Shown: positions 29,785-38,786, numbered from the stretch's first letter. The stretch: DNA of 40,000 nucleotides from Amycolatopsis sp. CA-128772 (GCF_002904295.1 NZ_PPHG01000090.1:1-40000); one strand, 5' to 3'. Notes: generated by a model not told the origin, from the letters alone. Numbers and translations: made by a program.

Positions 29785-32124
29785 CTACTTGCGCTTGATC
29801 ATGCTCCGGACCTTCTTGATGGTCTGCTCGAAGTCCGAATCGAACGGGTTGTCGTGCACGAGGTACGTCCACGTCGTGTTCGCCCGCCGCACCCCGGCGT
29901 CACCGAGGTCGATGCCGTCGTCCGTCAGCTCCGCCTCTTCGAGCGTCTTCGCCGCCCGCGAGTCGGCCTCGGCGATGATCTTGTGGAACTCCGGGATCGC
30001 CGCGCGGTGGAACTCGTCCAGCGGCGTCTCGCGGGCCAGCGCCCGCAGGTGAATGCTCTCCCGGACGTCGGTCAGGTACGCCAGGTGGTCCGACCACAGC
30101 TGGTCGATGTGGAACAGCAGCACCTCGCGGCACATCTGCTCCAGCTTGTCCTGGTCGTCGAGCTTCTCCTTCAGCTCGCCGAACTTCTCCGGGTGCGCCT
30201 TCTCCAGCGCCTCCGCCGCGTACGCGGTGCGAAGCACCTTGTCGCGGTGCACCAGCAGGTCGCGCCGCTGCCGCTCGATCAGCCGCGTGTAGCGCCAGGT
30301 GTTGCGGTGGATCTCCAGGTCGACGCCCTCGGCGACGCGCTGGGCGTGGTTGAGCTGCCGCAGCGCCGCGTTGTCGGTGATCTCGCCGGTCTCTTCGTCG
30401 TCGACGATCCCCTCGGGGATGTCCGGCGCGTTCGACAGCACGAGGTCGTCGTTCAGGCTGGCGAAGAAGATCGCGCTGCCCGGGTCGCCCTGGCGGCCGG
30501 AGCGGCCGCGCAGCTGGCCGTCGAGCCGGCTCGACGGGTACCGCGCGGTGCCGATGACGTGCAGCCCGCCCAGCTCGACGACCTCGTCCCGGTCGGCGCC
30601 GTCGGTGCCGCCCAGCCGGATGTCGGTACCGCGGCCGGCCATCTGGGTGGACACGGTGACCGCGCCCTTCTTGCCGGCCTCGGCGATGATCGCGGCCTCT
30701 TCGGCGTCGTTGCGCGCGTTGAGCACGACGCACTCGAGGTCGACCTTCGCCAGCTTCTCGGCCAGCTCTTCGGACTCGGCGACGTCCTGGGTGCCGACGA
30801 GGATCGGCCGCCCGGTCTCGTGCACCGTGCGGATTTCCTCCTCGATCGCCCGCAGCTTCTGCGACGGCGACGCGAAGACGCGGTCCTCGAGGTCCTCGCG
30901 GATGTTCGGGGTGTTCGGCGGGATGACCGCGACCTCGAGCTCGTAGAACTCCCGCAGCTGCTCGGCGACGGCGACCGCGGTACCGGTCATGCCGGCGACC
31001 TCCGGGTAGCGCGCCAGCAGCGCCTGGACGGTGATCGAGTCCAGGATTTCGCCGCGGTCGGTCGCGGTGACCTGCTCCTTCGCCTCGACGGCGGCCTGGA
31101 GGCCGTCCGGCCAGCGCTGCAGCTCGGCGACGCGGCCGCGGGCGGCGTTGATCAGCTGCACCTTGCCGTCGCGGACCAGGTAGTCGACGTCGCGGGTGAG
31201 CAGCGCGTGCGCGTGCAGGGCGACGTTCACCGCGGGGAGCCGGTCCGACGCCGTCTCGCCGTAGAGGTCGTCGACCTCCAGGCCGAGCGACTTCGCGACG
31301 ACGGACGCGCCGGCGTCGGTCAGCCAGGCGTTGCGGCCTTCGCTGTCGGTCTCGTAGTGCAGGCCGAGACGCAGCCGCCGGACGACCTTCGCGACCTCTT
31401 CGTCGGCGTCGGTGTGGTCGATCGAGCCGGCCATCACCAGCGGGACGCGGGCCTCGTCGACCAGCACCGAGTCCGCCTCGTCCACGATCGCGACCTCGGG
31501 GGCCGGCTGGACGAGGTCGCCGACCGACGTCACCAGCCGGTCGCGCAGCACGTCGAAGCCGATCTCGGCGACGGCGCCGTACGTGACGTCCTTGGCGTAC
31601 GCCTCACGACGCTCTTCGCGCGAGTGCGACGGCTCGACCCAGCCGACCGACACGCCGAGCAGGGCGTACACCGGGCCCATCCATTCGGCGTCGCGGCGGG
31701 CCAGGTAGTCGTTGACGGTGACGACGTGAACGCGCTTTCCGCGCAGGGCGTACCCGGCCGCGGCCAGCGCGCCGGCGAGGGTCTTGCCCTCACCGGTCTC
31801 CATCTGCACGACGTGCTTGGTGAGCAGGCCCATCGTGCCCAGCACCTGCACGTCGAACGCGCGCTCGCCCAGTGCCCGCCGCGCGGCCTCGCGGCCCAGC
31901 GCGCACACCTCGATGAGCTGCTCGTCGCCGAACGCGGTGTCCTTCAGCGTCTCGCGAAGCTTGCCCGCCCGCTCGGTCAGCTCCTCGTCGGAGAGCTTTT
32001 CGAGCTCGGGTTCGAGCTTCTCGACCGCGGGCAGCAGTGCTTCGTAGCGGGTCAGCTCGACGCTGCCCGGCCGCTGGATGATCCGGCGGAGCTTCTTGCC
32101 CATCCGGCTGATCAGTGCTGCCAC
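29785..32124 (-). CDS. secA2: Accessory Sec translocase ATPase SecA2
   Basis: The product is 779 residues, shorter than housekeeping SecA (about 900 or more) and lacking its C-terminal zinc-binding tail, as is usual for SecA2. It drives export of a subset of proteins through SecYEG using ATP. Motifs are Walker A METGEGKT, the DEAD-like IVDEADSVLVDEARVPL, QMAGRGTDIRLGG, and LRGRSGRQGDPGS of the second nucleotide domain. I chose GTG 32124 because GGGAG ends seven bases upstream; the ATG at 32103 lacks a ribosome site. A strong terminator follows. Its divergent neighbour encodes an exported lipoprotein protease; whether that is a SecA2 substrate is unknown. Confidence 0.93.
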   Translation of the reverse strand: MAALISRMGKKLRRIIQRPGSVELTRYEALLPAVEKLEPELEKLSDEELTERAGKLRETLKDTAFGDEQLIEVCALGREAARRALGERAFDVQVLGTMGLLTKHVVQMETGEGKTLAGALAAAGYALRGKRVHVVTVNDYLARRDAEWMGPVYALLGVSVGWVEPSHSREERREAYAKDVTYGAVAEIGFDVLRDRLVTSVGDLVQPAPEVAIVDEADSVLVDEARVPLVMAGSIDHTDADEEVAKVVRRLRLGLHYETDSEGRNAWLTDAGASVVAKSLGLEVDDLYGETASDRLPAVNVALHAHALLTRDVDYLVRDGKVQLINAARGRVAELQRWPDGLQAAVEAKEQVTATDRGEILDSITVQALLARYPEVAGMTGTAVAVAEQLREFYELEVAVIPPNTPNIREDLEDRVFASPSQKLRAIEEEIRTVHETGRPILVGTQDVAESEELAEKLAKVDLECVVLNARNDAEEAAIIAEAGKKGAVTVSTQMAGRGTDIRLGGTDGADRDEVVELGGLHVIGTARYPSSRLDGQLRGRSGRQGDPGSAIFFASLNDDLVLSNAPDIPEGIVDDEETGEITDNAALRQLNHAQRVAEGVDLEIHRNTWRYTRLIERQRRDLLVHRDKVLRTAYAAEALEKAHPEKFGELKEKLDDQDKLEQMCREVLLFHIDQLWSDHLAYLTDVRESIHLRALARETPLDEFHRAAIPEFHKIIAEADSRAAKTLEEAELTDDGIDLGDAGVRRANTTWTYLVHDNPFDSDFEQTIKKVRSMIKRK

Positions 32125-32219
32125 CCCTGGTCTCCCGTTCTCTCTCGCTCGACCGGCTTCCACCACCCAACGCGACGGTGGTGCGTTCGAGTTCCGCGGC
32201 CGGATGGGACGATCCAACC

Positions 32220-33836
32220 GTGTTCCCTCATCCCAGCGCCAGGTCCGGTCGTCGCCGGATCACCGCAATTGCGACATCCGTGCTGATCGCGGCCTCGCTG
32301 GCCGCCTGCACGTCCACCGGAACGGAGGTGCCCGCCCCGACGACCGAGTCGCACCCGCCGTCCGGGCCGGTGCCCGCCGGGCTGGAGCGGTTCTACGGCC
32401 AGAGCCTGTCCTGGGCCGACTGCGCACCTTACGCGACGTCGGAAGACTCGAGGTCGGCGTTCCAGGCGAAGGGCGTCCAGTGCGCGCGCCTGACCGTGCC
32501 GCTGGACTACGCCAAGCCGGCCGGGGACACGATCACGCTCGGCCTGCTCCGGCACAAGGCGACCGACGCCGGCTCGCGGATCGGCTCGCTCGTCGTCAAC
32601 CCGGGTGGCCCGGGCGCGTCGGGGATGGTCGCGGCCGCCGGGCTGGTCAAGCCGGCCACGGGCGCCGGCCTGGGCAAACGCTTCGACCTGGTCGGATTCG
32701 ACCCGCGGGGGATCGGGGCCAGCCAGCCGGCCATCCACTGCCTCACCGACTCCGAGCGCGACGCCGACCGCGCCGACGACAGCGAGACGGACGGCTCGCC
32801 GGCGGGGGTGCAGAAGCAGGAAGCGCAGGAAAAGAACTTCGCCGCGAAGTGCGCCCAGCGCACCGACGACGGCACCGGGATGCTGGCCAACGTCGGCACC
32901 CGCGACGTCGTGAAGGACCTGGACGTCCTCCGCTCGGTCCTCGGCGATGAAAAGCTCACCTATTTGGGCTACTCCTACGGCACCCGGATCGGGTCGGCCT
33001 ACGCCGAGGCGTTCCCGAAGAACGTCCGCGCGATGGTCCTCGACGGCGCGGTCGACCCGGAGCAGGACGCCGTCGAGTCGCTGGTCGCCCAGGGCCAGGG
33101 CTTCGGGACGGCGTTCACCCAGTTCGCGAAGTGGTGCGCGGCCCAGCAGGACTGCGCGCTCGGCGCGGACCCGGACGGCGCGGTCGCGGCCTTCCAGAAC
33201 CTGGTCCGGCCGCTGATCGACTTCCCGGTGCCGGTCGGCGACGGCCGCAAGCTCTCCTACGAGGACGCCACCACCGGCGTCATCCAGGCGCTCTACCAGG
33301 AAACCCTCTGGGACACCCTCAACTCGGGCCTCAACGAGCTGAAGCAGCAGCGCGGCGCGACCCTGGAGAAGCTCGCCGACATCTACAACGAGCGCGACTC
33401 CGACGGCAGGTACGGAACCACGCAGGACGCCTTCACCGCGATCCGCTGCGTCGACGACCCGCGCGTCACGGACCCGGCCGTCATCCTCAAGGCGCAGGAG
33501 CAGTACGTGAAGGTGGCGCCGTTCCTCGACGACGGCCGCCCGGCTTCGGCGGCGCGCGACGCGTGCGCGTTCTGGCCGGTGCCGAACACGTCCGAGCCGC
33601 ACGTGCCGAACGTCGAAGGGCTCGCGAAGACGCTGGTCATCTCGACGACCAACGACCCGGCGACGCCGTACCAGGCCGGCGTCAACCTCGCGAAGGGCCT
33701 GAAGGGCGCGCTGCTGACCTTCGAGGGCACCCAGCACACGGTGTTCCTGCAGGGCGTGAAGTGCGTGGACCAGGCGGGCACGGACTACCTCGTCGACGGC
33801 ACGGTGCCGCCGGAGGGCAAGCGCTGCTCGCCCTAG
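32220..33836 (+). CDS. Hip1/CaeA-like lipoprotein serine protease (TAP-type alpha/beta hydrolase)
   Basis: This 538-residue protein has a lipoprotein signal with Cys30 in SLAAC, so it is anchored outside the membrane. The alpha/beta hydrolase core has the oxyanion segment VVNPGGPGASG (about 125-135), GFDPRGIGAS, the nucleophile Ser252 in YLGYSYGTRIG, Asp479 in STTNDPATPYQ and His506 in GTQHTVF; the TAP-like C-terminal lid domain is present. It belongs with tripeptidyl aminopeptidases and with mycobacterial Hip1 (Rv2224c), a cell-envelope protease. Linkage with panB and glnA2 in this window supports that match. The GTG start has GACGAT six bases upstream and no good ribosome site. It diverges from secA2. 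Confidence 0.88.
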   Translation: MFPHPSARSGRRRITAIATSVLIAASLAACTSTGTEVPAPTTESHPPSGPVPAGLERFYGQSLSWADCAPYATSEDSRSAFQAKGVQCARLTVPLDYAKPAGDTITLGLLRHKATDAGSRIGSLVVNPGGPGASGMVAAAGLVKPATGAGLGKRFDLVGFDPRGIGASQPAIHCLTDSERDADRADDSETDGSPAGVQKQEAQEKNFAAKCAQRTDDGTGMLANVGTRDVVKDLDVLRSVLGDEKLTYLGYSYGTRIGSAYAEAFPKNVRAMVLDGAVDPEQDAVESLVAQGQGFGTAFTQFAKWCAAQQDCALGADPDGAVAAFQNLVRPLIDFPVPVGDGRKLSYEDATTGVIQALYQETLWDTLNSGLNELKQQRGATLEKLADIYNERDSDGRYGTTQDAFTAIRCVDDPRVTDPAVILKAQEQYVKVAPFLDDGRPASAARDACAFWPVPNTSEPHVPNVEGLAKTLVISTTNDPATPYQAGVNLAKGLKGALLTFEGTQHTVFLQGVKCVDQAGTDYLVDGTVPPEGKRCSP

Positions 33837-34454
33837 CTACGCCTGCTCGGTCAGCGACAGCTCGATCATCACCGGGCTCAGGTGGTCGTCCGGCGGCGGG
33901 ATCTGCACCCACAGCCGGACGAACCGCCGCGGCCCGCCGTCGGACACCCACACCTTGACGTTGAGGTCGGCGTCGACCTGCGCGAGCACGCTGTGCGCGA
34001 CGGCGGCGGGCACCGTGCCGGCAACCCGCAGCGCGGGCGCACCGTCGACGTTCTCGCGGCCTTCGGTCCTGGTGTCGGTCACGCCGTCGAGCAGCCGCTT
34101 CAGGCCGCCGTGCGGGCCGAGGAACGCGCCGACCCGGTAGGCCTCGGGCAGCGCATCCTGCCCGTCGTGCACGTCGAAGGGGTACTTGGCGTGCCCGTCA
34201 CCGGACTGGACGTCGATCGTGCCGGTCGCGTGGCCGCCGTCGGCCAGGGTCGCGTCGCCCTCGATCTGGCGGAGCGGGAAACCGGGGAGCACGCCGTTGA
34301 CCCCGGCCGCGAAGTGCACGCTGCGCACGGAGGCGAACGACGTCGCCGCGGTGCGGACCAGCTCGGACCCCGCCGGGAACGGCCCGCGCGTGTCGGGTGA
34401 TCCGGTGCAGCCGGCCGTCAGCAGGAGCACGAGCAGGAGGGCGAGGCGGCGCAT
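33837..34454 (-). CDS. LppX/LprG-family lipoprotein
   Basis: The product is 205 residues with a short lipoprotein signal, RRLALLLVLLLTAG, then Cys16. The rest resembles the LppX_LprAFG fold, a half-barrel with a hydrophobic pocket that carries lipids or lipoglycans across the periplasmic space in mycobacteria. The recognisable stretch is SVHFAAGVNGVLPGFPLRQIEGDATL, then DVWVSDG-like VKVWVSDGGPRRFVRLWVQ near the end. ATG 34454 has TAGGCT exactly six bases upstream, so the message is probably leaderless. It diverges from an MFS transporter gene. Mycobacterial lprG is also paired with an MFS gene, but in an operon and of a different MFS class, so a functional link is unproven. Confidence 0.82.
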   Translation of the reverse strand: MRRLALLLVLLLTAGCTGSPDTRGPFPAGSELVRTAATSFASVRSVHFAAGVNGVLPGFPLRQIEGDATLADGGHATGTIDVQSGDGHAKYPFDVHDGQDALPEAYRVGAFLGPHGGLKRLLDGVTDTRTEGRENVDGAPALRVAGTVPAAVAHSVLAQVDADLNVKVWVSDGGPRRFVRLWVQIPPPDDHLSPVMIELSLTEQA

Positions 34455-34460
34455 CCCCGA

Positions 34461-34466
34461 AGCCTA
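34461..34466 (-). promoter_or_regulatory. -10 element TAGGCT of a probable leaderless lipoprotein transcript
   Basis: On the minus strand TAGGCT ends six bases before the ATG of the LppX-type gene, the same arrangement as at ogt. Confidence 0.55.
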
Positions 34467-34541
34467 CTGATGGCCTGATCCTTGCGGATGATGTCCTTCC
34501 GGCCACTTCCGGCGGCCCGCGCGCGCGGAGAGACTGCCTGG

Positions 34542-35822
34542 GTGACTGTCGAAACCCGTCCCGCCCCGAAGCTGCACCGCGCCTGGCTGATCGCCGGTGC
34601 CGCCTTCGTCGCGCTGCTCGCCTCCGCCGGCTTCCGCGCCGCGCCCGGGGTCCTCATCGACCCGCTGCACGAGGAGTTCGGCTGGTCGCGCGCCACGATC
34701 AGCTCCGCCGTCTCGGTCAACCTCGTGCTCTTCGGCCTCTTCGCGCCCTTCGCGGCTGCGCTGATGGACCGCTTCGGCATCCGCCGCGTCTCGGCGACGG
34801 CGTTGTTCGTGATCGCGCTGGGCGCGGGCGGCACGGTGTTCATGAGCGCGAGCTGGCAGCTAGTGCTGTGCTGGGGCGTGCTGGTCGGGCTGGGCACCGG
34901 CTCGATGGCGATGAGCTTCGCCGCGATGGTCGCGACGCGGTGGTTCGTCCGCAGCCGCGGCGTCGTCACCGGCGTCCTGACCGCGGCCGGCGCCACCGGC
35001 CAGCTGATCTTCCTCCCGCTGATCGCGAACCTGGCGGTGACCTCGGGCTGGCGCACGGCCTCGCTGGTGATCGCGATCGCCGCGCTCGCCGTCGTCCCGG
35101 TGGTCCTGCTGGTCATCCGCGACCACCCCGCCGACGTCGGCACCACGGCCTACGGCGCGCCGGCCGGCACCGAGATCGCGCCCCCGGCGCCGAAGACCGG
35201 CTCGGTCCGCCGCGCTCTCTCCGTGCTCGGCCAGGCCGCGCGGACCCGGACGTTCTGGCTGCTCGCCGTCGGCTTCGCGATCTGCGGCGCGACGACCAAC
35301 GGCCTGGTCGGCACCCACTTCGTGCCGGCCGCGCACGACCACGGCATGCCGCAGACGACCGCCGCGGGCCTGCTGGCCCTGGTCGGTGTCTTCGACGTCG
35401 TCGGCACGATCTTCTCCGGCTGGCTCACCGACCGCGTCGACCCGCGGATCCTGCTCGGCGTCTACTACGCCCTGCGCGGGCTGTCGCTGGCCCTGCTGCC
35501 GCAGCTGTTCACCGGCTCCGTGCAGCCGAGCATGTGGGCGTTCATCCTGTTCTACGGCCTCGACTGGGTGGCCACGGTTCCGCCGACGGTCGCGCTCTGC
35601 GTCCGCGCGTTCGGCGAAGCCGGCCCGATCGTGTTCGGCTGGGTGTTCGCCTGCCACCAGCTCGGCGCCGCGTTCGCCGCCTCGGCCGCCGGCCTGGTCC
35701 GCGACCAGCTCGGGAACTACGACCTGGCCTGGTATGCGGCCGCGGTCCTGGCCGTCATCGCGTCGGTGGCTTCGCTGGCCATCACGCGCGCGAAGAAGCC
35801 CGTCGCGGTACTCGCGACGTGA
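34542..35822 (+). CDS. MFS transporter, 12 membrane helices (oxalate/formate antiporter-like class)
   Basis: This 426-residue membrane protein has about 12 helices with a hydrophilic loop near residues 190-220. The MFS signature between helices 2 and 3 appears as AALMDRFGIRRV, and its repeat in the second half as SGWLTDRVDPRILLG. The first helix region, FVALLASAGFRAAPGVLIDPLHEEFGWSRATISSAV, is typical of the OFA/monocarboxylate-like class that moves organic acids. No substrate can be assigned. GTG 34542 was chosen; GAGACT ends six bases upstream, and GGAGAG about ten bases upstream could instead be a ribosome site. An earlier in-frame ATG at 34482 lacks support. Confidence 0.85.
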   Translation: MTVETRPAPKLHRAWLIAGAAFVALLASAGFRAAPGVLIDPLHEEFGWSRATISSAVSVNLVLFGLFAPFAAALMDRFGIRRVSATALFVIALGAGGTVFMSASWQLVLCWGVLVGLGTGSMAMSFAAMVATRWFVRSRGVVTGVLTAAGATGQLIFLPLIANLAVTSGWRTASLVIAIAALAVVPVVLLVIRDHPADVGTTAYGAPAGTEIAPPAPKTGSVRRALSVLGQAARTRTFWLLAVGFAICGATTNGLVGTHFVPAAHDHGMPQTTAAGLLALVGVFDVVGTIFSGWLTDRVDPRILLGVYYALRGLSLALLPQLFTGSVQPSMWAFILFYGLDWVATVPPTVALCVRAFGEAGPIVFGWVFACHQLGAAFAASAAGLVRDQLGNYDLAWYAAAVLAVIASVASLAITRAKKPVAVLAT

Positions 35823-35871
35823 CTTCGGCGGCGTCGGCGCGTCGCGAAACACGCCGTTAACACGCTGTGGT

Positions 35872-35877
35872 TAGGGT
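35872..35877 (+). promoter_or_regulatory. -10 element TAGGGT of a probable leaderless glnA2 transcript
   Basis: TAGGGT ends six bases before the ATG, and no ribosome site is present. Just upstream GTTAAC (35856-35861) and GGTTA lie about seven bases apart, loosely recalling actinobacterial GlnR half-sites; this match is weak. Confidence 0.55.
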
Positions 35878-35883
35878 GCGGCC

Positions 35884-37227
35884 ATGGATCGCCAGCAGGA
35901 ATTCGTGCTCCGCACGCTCGAGGAGCGCGACATCCGTTTCGTTCGTCTCTGGTTCACCGATGTGCTGGGGTTCCTCAAGTCCGTCGCGGTCGCGCCGGCC
36001 GAGCTCGAAGGCGCCTTCAACGACGGAATCGGCTTCGACGGCTCGGCCATCGAGGGCTTCGCGCGCGTCTACGAATCGGACATGGTCGCCAAGCCCGACC
36101 CGTCGACGTTCCAGGTCCTGCCCTGGGAGACCCCCGAGGGCGGCCCGTACTCGGCCCGCATGTTCTGCGACATCGCGATGCCCGACGGTTCGCCGTCGTG
36201 GGCGGACCCGCGGCACGTGCTGCGCCGCCAGCTGTCGAAGGCCGCCGAGGCCGGCTTCACCTGCTACGTCCACCCCGAGATCGAGTTCTTCCTCCTCTCG
36301 ACCATGCCGGACGACGGCAGCGAGCCGGAGCCCGCGGACAACGGCGGCTACTTCGACCAGGCCAGCCACGCCACGGCGACGCACTTCCGCCGGCACGCCA
36401 TCGAGACCCTCGAAGCGATGGGCATCTCGGTCGAGTTCAGCCATCACGAAGGGGCACCGGGTCAGCAGGAGATCGACCTCCGTTACGCCGATGCGCTGAC
36501 GATGGCCGACAACGTGATGACGTTCCGTTACGTCGTCAAGGAGGTCGCGCTGACGCAGGGCGTGCGCGCCACGTTCATGCCGAAGCCGTTCACCGACCAG
36601 CCCGGCTCGGGCATGCACACGCACGTCAGCCTGTTCGAAGGCGACCGCAACGCCTTCTACGACGCCGAGGACCCCCACGAGCTGTCGGAGACCGGCAAGG
36701 CCTTCGTCGCCGGGGTGCTCCACCACGCGAAGGAGATCTCGGCGGTCACCAACCAGTGGGTGAACTCCTACAAACGCCTGATCAGCGGCAGTGAGGCGCC
36801 CACGACGGTGTCGTGGGGCCGGGCGAACCGCTCGGCGCTCGTCCGGGTCCCGATGTATTCACCCGGAAAGGCGTCATCTCGGCGGGTGGAAATCCGTACG
36901 CTGGACTCGGCGTGCAACCCGTACCTGGCGTACTCGGTCATCCTGGCCGCCGGGCTGAAGGGGATCGAGAAGGGCTACGAGCTGCCGCCACCCGCCGAAG
37001 ACAACATCTGGCAGCTGAGCGACTCCGAGCGGCGCGCCGCCGGGTACGCACAGCTACCGCAGAACCTGGGAGAAGCCCTGGCCGAGATGGAGAAGTCCGA
37101 ACTGCTGCCGGAGGCCCTCGGCGAGCACGTCTACGACTTCTTCCTCCGGAACAAGCGCGTGGAGTGGGACAACTACCGCAGCGCGGTCACCCCGTACGAA
37201 CTCCGAACGCTCCTCCCGGTGCTCTGA
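35884..37227 (+). CDS. glnA2: Type I glutamine synthetase, GlnA2 class
   Basis: The 447-residue enzyme ligates ammonia to glutamate with ATP. It matches mycobacterial GlnA2 closely from memory, including MDRQQEFVLRTLEERDIRFV, GFDGSAIEGFARV, the metal-binding VHPEIEFFLL, FSHHEGAPGQQEIDLRYADA and the ATP/glutamate segment MPKPFTDQPGSGMHTHVSLF. In the regulatory region the adenylylation motif NLYDLPPEE of housekeeping enzymes reads NIWQLSDSE, with Trp376 in place of the modified tyrosine. It is therefore probably not controlled by adenylylation. The length fits the class lacking extra regulatory tails. The message is probably leaderless. A secreted amidase gene overlaps its stop by one base (TGATG). 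Confidence 0.95.
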   Translation: MDRQQEFVLRTLEERDIRFVRLWFTDVLGFLKSVAVAPAELEGAFNDGIGFDGSAIEGFARVYESDMVAKPDPSTFQVLPWETPEGGPYSARMFCDIAMPDGSPSWADPRHVLRRQLSKAAEAGFTCYVHPEIEFFLLSTMPDDGSEPEPADNGGYFDQASHATATHFRRHAIETLEAMGISVEFSHHEGAPGQQEIDLRYADALTMADNVMTFRYVVKEVALTQGVRATFMPKPFTDQPGSGMHTHVSLFEGDRNAFYDAEDPHELSETGKAFVAGVLHHAKEISAVTNQWVNSYKRLISGSEAPTTVSWGRANRSALVRVPMYSPGKASSRRVEIRTLDSACNPYLAYSVILAAGLKGIEKGYELPPPAEDNIWQLSDSERRAAGYAQLPQNLGEALAEMEKSELLPEALGEHVYDFFLRNKRVEWDNYRSAVTPYELRTLLPVL

Positions 37228-38786
37228 TGGGGCGGCGGCCGGTGTTCCTCGCGATCCTGGCCGCCGCACTCGTGCTCGTCCCCGCCGCGCCCGCGGCCTC
37301 GGCGTCCCCGGCGAAGTTCGACCTCGACTCGGCCGACATCCCGGCGCTGCAGGCGCGGATGGCGTCCGGCCGGCTCACCGCGGTCGGCCTGACCAGGACT
37401 TACCTCGACCGGATTCACCGGATCGACGGCAAGGTCAACGCGGTCCTGGCCCTCAACCCGGCGGCGCTCTCGCAGGCTTCGGCCAGTGACGCCCGGCGTC
37501 GCGCGCACCACCTCCGTGGCCCGCTCGACGGGATCCCGGTGCTGGTCAAGGACAACGTCGACACGCGTGACCAGTGGACGACGGCCGGTTCGCGGGCGTT
37601 GCGCAGCTACCCGGCGAAGGACGCCACCCTGATCACCCGGCTGCGTGCCGCCGGTGCGGTGATCCTCGGCAAGGCGAACCTGTCCGAATGGGCGAACTTC
37701 CGCGCCGCGAAACCGACGTCCGGCTGGTCGGGCGTGGGCGGGCAGACGAACAACCCGTACGTGCTGGACCACAACCCGTGCGGGTCGTCCGCGGGGTCGG
37801 CGGCCGGCGTGGCGGCGTCGCTGGCCCAGGTGGCGATCGGCTCGGAGACGGACGGCTCGATCGTGTGCCCCGCCGGGATGACGGCGACGGTCGGCCACAA
37901 ACCCAGCCTCGGCCTGGTCAGCCGCACCGGCGTGGTGCCGATTTCCGCCGAGCAGGACACGGCGGGCCCGATCGCCCGCAACGTCGTCGACGTGGCCCTG
38001 ACGCTGTCGGTCCTGCAGGCCCGCGACCCTGCAGACCCGGCGACCCTGACCTACCCGCGCACGCAGCCGACGGACTACGCGAGGTACCTCCGACCGGGTG
38101 TCCTCCGCGGTGCGCGGATCGGTCTCTGGCGCCTCCCGGTCCTCGGCCCGGCCACCGACGCGATCATGACGTCGGCGCGAAACGCGCTGGTCAAGGCCGG
38201 TGCGACGGTCGTCGAGGTGACGCTGCCGTACCAGGCGAGGCTGGGGGAGCTGGAGTTCCCGGCGTTGCTCACGGAGTTCCACCGCGACATCGACGCCTAC
38301 CTGGCGACCCGCCCGTCCGGCCCGCGCAACCTGGCCGAGCTGATCGCCTACAACCGGGCGGACCCCCTGGAGCGGACGTGCTTCGCCGGGCAGGAGCTGT
38401 TCGAGCAGGCCCTGGCCGCGCCCCCGCCCACGGACCCGGGCTACCTCGCCGGCCGGGCGGAGCTGTCGGACCTCGCCCGCCGCTCCCTGGACGAGACGCT
38501 GGCCGCGCACCACCTGGACGCGATCGCCTCGCCGACCAACCCGCCGGCGTGGAAGACGGACTGCGCGGTGGGCGACAACGACGTGATCCCGTCCTCGACG
38601 CCGGCCGCGGTGGCCGGGTATCCGGACGTGACCGTGCCGGCCGGGTTTGCCGGACCCCTCCCCGTGGGCATCTCGTTCATGGGTGCCCGGTGGTCCGACG
38701 CCCAGATGCTGGCCCTCGCGGCCGACTTCGAACGCGTCGCGCCGGCGCGGGTCCCGCCGCGGTATCTGCCGACCTTGCCGTCGTAG
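37227..38786 (+). CDS. Secreted amidase (amidase-signature family)
   Basis: The product is 519 residues with a signal peptide, PVFLAILAAALVLVPAAPAASA, so the enzyme acts outside the cell. The amidase-signature Ser-cisSer-Lys triad is visible: Lys108 in GIPVLVKDNVD, the cis-Ser in CGSSAGSAAGVAAS near 187, and Ser211 in GSETDGSIVCPA. It hydrolyses an amide bond in an unknown substrate. The C-terminal PVGISFMGARWSDAQML is also typical. Its ATG overlaps the glnA2 stop (TGATG), so it is translated by reinitiation. Release of ammonia outside the cell would suit a partner of glutamine synthetase; this is an inference from the arrangement. Confidence 0.9.
   Translation: MGRRPVFLAILAAALVLVPAAPAASASPAKFDLDSADIPALQARMASGRLTAVGLTRTYLDRIHRIDGKVNAVLALNPAALSQASASDARRRAHHLRGPLDGIPVLVKDNVDTRDQWTTAGSRALRSYPAKDATLITRLRAAGAVILGKANLSEWANFRAAKPTSGWSGVGGQTNNPYVLDHNPCGSSAGSAAGVAASLAQVAIGSETDGSIVCPAGMTATVGHKPSLGLVSRTGVVPISAEQDTAGPIARNVVDVALTLSVLQARDPADPATLTYPRTQPTDYARYLRPGVLRGARIGLWRLPVLGPATDAIMTSARNALVKAGATVVEVTLPYQARLGELEFPALLTEFHRDIDAYLATRPSGPRNLAELIAYNRADPLERTCFAGQELFEQALAAPPPTDPGYLAGRAELSDLARRSLDETLAAHHLDAIASPTNPPAWKTDCAVGDNDVIPSSTPAAVAGYPDVTVPAGFAGPLPVGISFMGARWSDAQMLALAADFERVAPARVPPRYLPTLPS

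Noticed and set aside
33837..35822. The LppX-type lipoprotein and MFS genes considered as an lprG-P55 operon.
   Set aside because: They are divergent, and the transporter has 12 helices with an oxalate/formate-like start, not the 14-helix P55 class.
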